Positions 14,273 through 17,481 of a DNA stretch of 17,481 nt are shown here, one piece after another. Source of the DNA: JBCDCU01 sp039180865 (lineage in GTDB: Bacteria; Pseudomonadota; Alphaproteobacteria; Rhizobiales; JACESI01); contig JBCDCZ010000067.1 in the NCBI GenBank assembly GCA_039180865.1, forward strand, positions 1 through 17,481, given 5' to 3'. Every line of letters starts with the position of its first letter. Position 1 is the first letter of the stretch. A model generated the notes under the pieces. The model did no database searches, was not told the origin of the DNA, and was given only the letters and a program-made list of their open reading frames with translations. Made by a program: the position numbers and the translations under genes.

Positions 14273-15445
14273 TTATTCTGCAGCCATGCGAGGTGACGCG
14301 ACCGCATGGCCCATATGCTCAAGATAGGTGTCGTGGAAATGGCGCATCATTGCTTCGGAAAACTCAATGTTTTCCCAATCGACGATGTACCATCCATTGT
14401 CGAAACACCGTTGCTTCATGCCTTCCTGAACGGACAGCAAGAATGAAATGTCCTCAGGCTGAAGAACATCCCGGCCCCATATTGTCCGCTTTTCCTGCCG
14501 TTCCCGCATGCCTGGATCGGTGGGCTCCGCCACTTCCAGATTGATGCTTTGACGGAACGCCCGGTCCGGGCTGATCGGGTTCCACTGAAACAACGTCAGA
14601 TTGGGCGGGCCGGCAAACTGGGAAATCCCGACATTCGGGAAGAGAAACCAGAAATGGAGATCTTTCCGATCATGCTTGAGATCGATCGGATAGGCCAAAT
14701 TGTCTTCCTTGCCGGAACCCGGAATAAAGTTATAGGCCGAGTTTTTGTTGAGCAGATAATACTGGTTATTGATATCGAGCAGGTCCGTGAATGTCACATG
14801 GCCGTGGCGGCAGTGCTGACATTCAAGGTAATTGTCGATCTGAACCTTCCAGTTGGCATTGACGTCAATCTGATGGATCGCGGCCGCCGTTCCCGTCATG
14901 ACATAGTCACCGGCGTCCGGGCAGGTTTCCCTGATATGATCTTCCACACCCGGCCAGAAGTCGGCAATCGGGAGGGCATCGCGATCGAGGTTCACGAAGA
15001 TGAAGTCGAGCAGGCGATCGACTCGGACGGTGAAAAGGCAAACGTCTTCTCGCTCTGGAGCATGACTTGAGGCCATGGACCGCATTCCCCGAAGAGACCC
15101 GTCCAGTGAAAAGCTCCAGTGGTGGTACGGGCAGACGATGACGCTTTTTCTCCCCTCCCCTTCCAACAACTTGTGGCCGCGGTGGGGGCAGATATTGCAA
15201 TAGCCGCGGATCTCGCCGTCCTGATCGCGCACCACGAACACATTCTGACCCAGAATATTCGCTGTCACGTAGGAGCCTGGTTCCGGCAATTGGCTGATGT
15301 GACAGACATATTGCCAGGACTTGAAGAACAGTTTCTGCTTTTCCTCAGCGAACACCTCTTCGCTGACATAATAATCCGCGCCGAGCGCTCTTAGGTTTTC
15401 AGCAGATGGATTGCTGGACGTGGGGGTCTGACTGTCTCGGCGCAT
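14273..15445 (-). CDS. Rieske non-heme iron oxygenase, alpha subunit (GbcA/CntA-like)
   Basis: The protein has 390 residues from ATG 15445; a TTG at 15463 would add six residues (MEEIRE). The Rieske [2Fe-2S] ligands are Cys86-x-His88 (CPHRGHKLL) and Cys105-x2-His108 (CPYHHWSF). The catalytic iron site is NYLECQHCRHGH with His211 and His216, and Glu208 takes the place of the bridging Asp. The C-terminal pattern LQPEDISFLLSVQEGMKQRC and later HFHDTYLEHM fits the glycine-betaine/carnitine oxygenase group. Those enzymes oxidise quaternary ammonium compounds using a separate reductase, absent here. The gene follows the HD-domain gene by 27 bp on the same strand, so the two form an operon divergent from the LysR regulator. 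The actual substrate is not shown. Confidence 0.9.
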   Translation of the reverse strand: MRRDSQTPTSSNPSAENLRALGADYYVSEEVFAEEKQKLFFKSWQYVCHISQLPEPGSYVTANILGQNVFVVRDQDGEIRGYCNICPHRGHKLLEGEGRKSVIVCPYHHWSFSLDGSLRGMRSMASSHAPEREDVCLFTVRVDRLLDFIFVNLDRDALPIADFWPGVEDHIRETCPDAGDYVMTGTAAAIHQIDVNANWKVQIDNYLECQHCRHGHVTFTDLLDINNQYYLLNKNSAYNFIPGSGKEDNLAYPIDLKHDRKDLHFWFLFPNVGISQFAGPPNLTLFQWNPISPDRAFRQSINLEVAEPTDPGMRERQEKRTIWGRDVLQPEDISFLLSVQEGMKQRCFDNGWYIVDWENIEFSEAMMRHFHDTYLEHMGHAVASPRMAAE

Positions 15446-15472
15446 TTCTCTTATCTCTTCCAAAGCGGTTGA

Positions 15473-16096
15473 TTATCGAGCGTTTCGGTCAGCTGCAATC
15501 GTGGCGACCATTAGGGGTTCGCGGACACCGGCACGGATGACATCGGGATGATAGGGTCCCCGCGCAAAGACCATGCGCACCATGGGTGCGAAGAAACTGA
15601 GCGGCAGGGTCTCATAGTCCGGATCGAAACTGGCTTGATCCCAGCGTTCACAAAAAAGCACACAATCTTCGTAGTACGGATTGTCCTTGAACCGGTCGCG
15701 TTTGTTGCGGTCGCCGCCAAGATGATGGCCGTAGTAGATCATCTGGAAATCGCCATGGGTCTGGACGCACCAGGCGCATTGCTCGCGCACAAATGGCCTT
15801 AGAATCGTGGCCGCATATTCGTCGTGGTTATATGGCGCGTAGATGTCGCCGATATCGTGCAGGAGGGCTGATACCACCCAGTCAAAATCGGCTCCGTCGC
15901 GCCAAGCACGAGTTGCTGATTGCAGGGAATGGCCGAGGCGCGTGACCTGATAACCGGACAAGCCTTCATCCAGTTCGACAAGACCCTTGAGGAGATTATC
16001 CGCCGTTCCTCGGGCATGGGCAATGGCGTGCTCGTTCAGGAATTCATAGTCTTCTCGCGTTCCATCTTTCATGTGTCTGAATGAAACGTGATTCAT
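15473..16096 (-). CDS. HD-domain protein resembling PhnZ/TmpB mixed-valent diiron oxygenases
   Basis: The product has 207 residues. Candidate metal ligands run His56 (TRLGHSLQSA), His80-Asp81 (LLHDIGD), His91 (YNHDEYA), His114 (VQTHGDF) and Asp153 (ERWDQ). The 24-residue spacing from His56 to His80 equals that from His34 to His58 recalled for PhnZ, and the lead-in GYQVTRLGHSLQSA is strikingly like the Tyr-loop to His segment of that group. The HD fold is shared by phosphohydrolases, but this layout suggests an oxygenase using a diiron Fe(II)/Fe(III) site. Known members break C-P bonds after hydroxylation or act on myo-inositol. The ATG follows GGGAGG at six bases. It is the first gene of an operon with the Rieske oxygenase. 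The assignment is inference, and a hydrolase remains possible. Confidence 0.75.
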   Translation of the reverse strand: MNHVSFRHMKDGTREDYEFLNEHAIAHARGTADNLLKGLVELDEGLSGYQVTRLGHSLQSATRAWRDGADFDWVVSALLHDIGDIYAPYNHDEYAATILRPFVREQCAWCVQTHGDFQMIYYGHHLGGDRNKRDRFKDNPYYEDCVLFCERWDQASFDPDYETLPLSFFAPMVRMVFARGPYHPDVIRAGVREPLMVATIAADRNAR

Positions 16097-16172
16097 GAGG
16101 GCCTCCCACTGGTTCCTTCAGACTATTGCCCGAGCAGGCGCTTTACGGCGATCCCAAAAATTGGCATCCTTC

Positions 16173-16189
16173 GATAATTTTTTGTTATC
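16173..16189. promoter_or_regulatory. Candidate LysR box between lysR and HD/Rieske operon
   Basis: GATAA-TTTTTTG-TTATC lies at 16173-16189, with T at 16175 and A at 16187 giving T-N11-A. It sits 15 bp before the LysR start and 77 bp before the HD gene start on the other strand. Such a dyad in a divergent promoter is the typical LysR recognition form. Binding by this regulator is inferred. Confidence 0.6.
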
Positions 16190-16203
16190 TAGAATGGTTC
16201 TCC

Positions 16204-17106
16204 ATGAGACGACGTCTTCCTCCTCTCAACGCTTTGCTCGCTTTTGAAGCAGCAGCCCGCCACAAGAATTTTACAAGAGCTGCTCAAGAGCTCTCCGTCG
16301 CGCAACCAGCGATTACCCGCCACGTTTCCAACATTGAGGCCTGGCTCGGGACGCGCCTGTTTACAAGGAATGGGAACGTTGTGGATCTTTCTGAGGATGG
16401 GAGAGCGCTTGCTGAGGTCTCAACATCCCTTTTTGACCGGTTGGAGCTCAGCGTGCGTGCGTTAAGGAGACCACGAAATAACGAACTCGTCGCCGGGGCA
16501 TCCTTCGGCGTCGCGCATCTCTGGATTATGCCGCGCATCAGCAGAATGCGCACTGCCTCGGGAATGAACATCAATCTCGTGACCGCGGACGATTATCGTT
16601 TTTTCGATGAGCCGACGGTCGATTTTTCCATTCGTTTTGGGAATGGAGATTTTGAGCAAAACTGGGCGGATCTTCTTTTTGCTGAAAGATGCCAGATTAT
16701 TGCATCACCCGGCTTTCTTATGAAGCATCCGGAGTTCGACGCAGAGAACCCGGTCGAGACGATTGATCCGGGGCTCATGCTGGATCATGGCGATCCAAAC
16801 GCGATCGGCTGGATGGACTGGCGGCGATGGTGCGAGATGACCGGCACCGATTTCCCCGGTTTCGATCATCTGACCCGAGTGCAAAGCTATCCAACGATGC
16901 TTGATATGGTTTGCGCAGGAGATGGGATCAGTATCGGGACAATCGGAATTGAGGACGACCTGATCGCCTCCGGCAAGCTAACCTGTGTCGGCCCGGCACT
17001 CGGACGCGAAGGCTTCGGATATTATCTCGTTTACCGGGAAGACATGCTGGAAAACGGGGCCTTCGCAGCTCTCCGAGATTTCCTCATTCGCGACAGTCGC
17101 TCCTAG
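16204..17106 (+). CDS. LysR family transcriptional regulator (GcvA-like)
   Basis: The product has 300 residues. The helix-turn-helix is at about residues 5-65 (LPPLNALLAFEAAARHKNFT, then RAAQELSVAQPAITRHVSN). The phrase LPPLNALLAFEAAARHKNFTRAA is typical of the GcvA/AmpR-like branch. The effector domain follows from about residue 92. ATG 16204 gives the family's short leader; the in-frame region upstream to 16126 lacks an ATG with a good site and would cover the LysR box. The gene is divergent from the HD/Rieske operon and probably activates it in response to the pathway substrate. It ends eight bases from the converging partial LysR gene. Confidence 0.9.
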   Translation: MRRRLPPLNALLAFEAAARHKNFTRAAQELSVAQPAITRHVSNIEAWLGTRLFTRNGNVVDLSEDGRALAEVSTSLFDRLELSVRALRRPRNNELVAGASFGVAHLWIMPRISRMRTASGMNINLVTADDYRFFDEPTVDFSIRFGNGDFEQNWADLLFAERCQIIASPGFLMKHPEFDAENPVETIDPGLMLDHGDPNAIGWMDWRRWCEMTGTDFPGFDHLTRVQSYPTMLDMVCAGDGISIGTIGIEDDLIASGKLTCVGPALGREGFGYYLVYREDMLENGAFAALRDFLIRDSRS

Positions 17107-17114
17107 CGGTCAGT

Positions 17115-17481
17115 TTACCAAGCGTTGATCAGGATATCTCTTGTGAAAGCAACCCTTGGATGGCGGAGAGCCGATTTAACCCAGACCAAGTAAAATGCAT
17201 TCGACGGTGCCGATTGCGGCGCGGAGATAAGCTGAAGAGCACCGGACTTGATGCTCTTCTCGCAGAGATAGTCGGGAATTACGCTCCAGCCGATCCCCGC
17301 CACAACAAAAGCCCGCAGGAGACGGATATCCGGTGCCGTCATCGCAGGCAATTCCCCGCCAATATCGAGATTGTTCATCTGGCACCAGTCTCTGATCAGC
17401 GGCTTATCCATATCGTAGGCGACAAAGGGCTCCGCTCGCAAAGCGTTCTCCAGATCCGCGGCCTTGACAATTCTTTCCGCC
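17115..17481 (-). CDS. LysR family regulator, C-terminal part (cut by window edge)
   Basis: The frame is open from the stop at 17115 to the right edge, giving the last 121 residues. They look like the second half of a LysR substrate-binding domain: FVAYDMDKPLIRDWCQMNNL, then APDIRLLRAFVVAGIGWSVI, PDYLCEKSIKSGALQLIS and FYLVWVKSALRHPRVAFTRD. The pattern of a G-x-G-W/I-S-V-I-P-D-Y stretch is frequent in LysR effector domains. The DNA-binding half lies beyond the window. It converges with the GcvA-like gene and regulates something to the right, not visible here. Confidence 0.8.
   Translation of the reverse strand, partial: AERIVKAADLENALRAEPFVAYDMDKPLIRDWCQMNNLDIGGELPAMTAPDIRLLRAFVVAGIGWSVIPDYLCEKSIKSGALQLISAPQSAPSNAFYLVWVKSALRHPRVAFTRDILINAW

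Noticed and set aside
14273..15445. Naming the second Rieske gene gbcA or cntA
   Set aside because: The motifs fit the wider group but there is no GbcB/CntB reductase next to it and no substrate evidence, so a symbol would overstate the case.
1..17481. tRNA, rRNA, insertion sequence, attachment site or riboswitch
   Set aside because: No such structure or gene was recognised by reading; a covariance-model or IS search would be decisive and was not possible here.

Overview
The window reads as an alphaproteobacterial chromosome or large plasmid segment, most likely from a marine or soil Rhizobiales/Rhodobacterales-type organism. The inference rests on moderately GC-rich composition by eye, the TAXI-TRAP transporter with a fused permease, the Rieske and dimethylglycine-dehydrogenase-like enzymes, and two small secreted proteins (Arg-rich and Cys-rich) of a rhizobial style. 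No rRNA, tRNA, CRISPR array, transposase or phage gene was seen. Species cannot be assigned from the sequence alone.

Layout. (1) 1-6558: a partial FAD-dependent sarcosine/dimethylglycine dehydrogenase-like gene (minus, cut by the left edge) is divergent from an rpiR regulator, which is followed on plus by a TAXI substrate-binding protein, a fused 4TM/12TM TRAP permease with a C-terminal DUF3394-like region, and an overlapping UspF-type universal stress protein. The divergent promoter carries direct and inverted repeats. (2) 6574-8401: a Rieske oxygenase (minus) is divergent from a TetR regulator across two tandem palindromes of the form TTACC-N4-GGTAA. (3) 8408-9760: a LysE/RhtB exporter (minus) and a PhnB/VOC-type protein (plus). 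(4) 9800-11881: a small three-helix membrane protein and an Asp-nucleophile alpha/beta hydrolase (minus, TGATG overlap) are divergent from a LysR regulator. (5) 12017-12729: two overlapping small secreted-protein genes. (6) 12746-14229: a TetR regulator and a Ser-nucleophile alpha/beta hydrolase, divergent across a 44-bp dyad. (7) 14273-17106: a second Rieske oxygenase and an upstream HD-domain protein (minus operon) are divergent from a GcvA-like LysR regulator. (8) The right edge cuts off another LysR gene (minus).

The segment therefore looks like a catabolic accessory region made of small modules, most having an enzyme operon divergent from its own regulator. The shared theme of uptake, Rieske oxidation and FAD-dependent oxidation is compatible with catabolism of N-methylated or quaternary ammonium compounds. 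Both Rieske proteins have Glu where the classical bridging Asp would be, as recalled for CntA-type enzymes. The substrates are inferred, not shown.

The least ordinary unit is the HD-domain plus Rieske operon (14273-16096). The HD protein looks like the PhnZ/TmpB mixed-valent diiron oxygenases rather than a phosphohydrolase, which would make this a two-oxygenase pathway under LysR control. Other points of note are the clear operator architectures in the divergent promoters, a strong hairpin between the TAXI and permease genes, and the overlapping Arg-rich/Cys-rich secreted pair.
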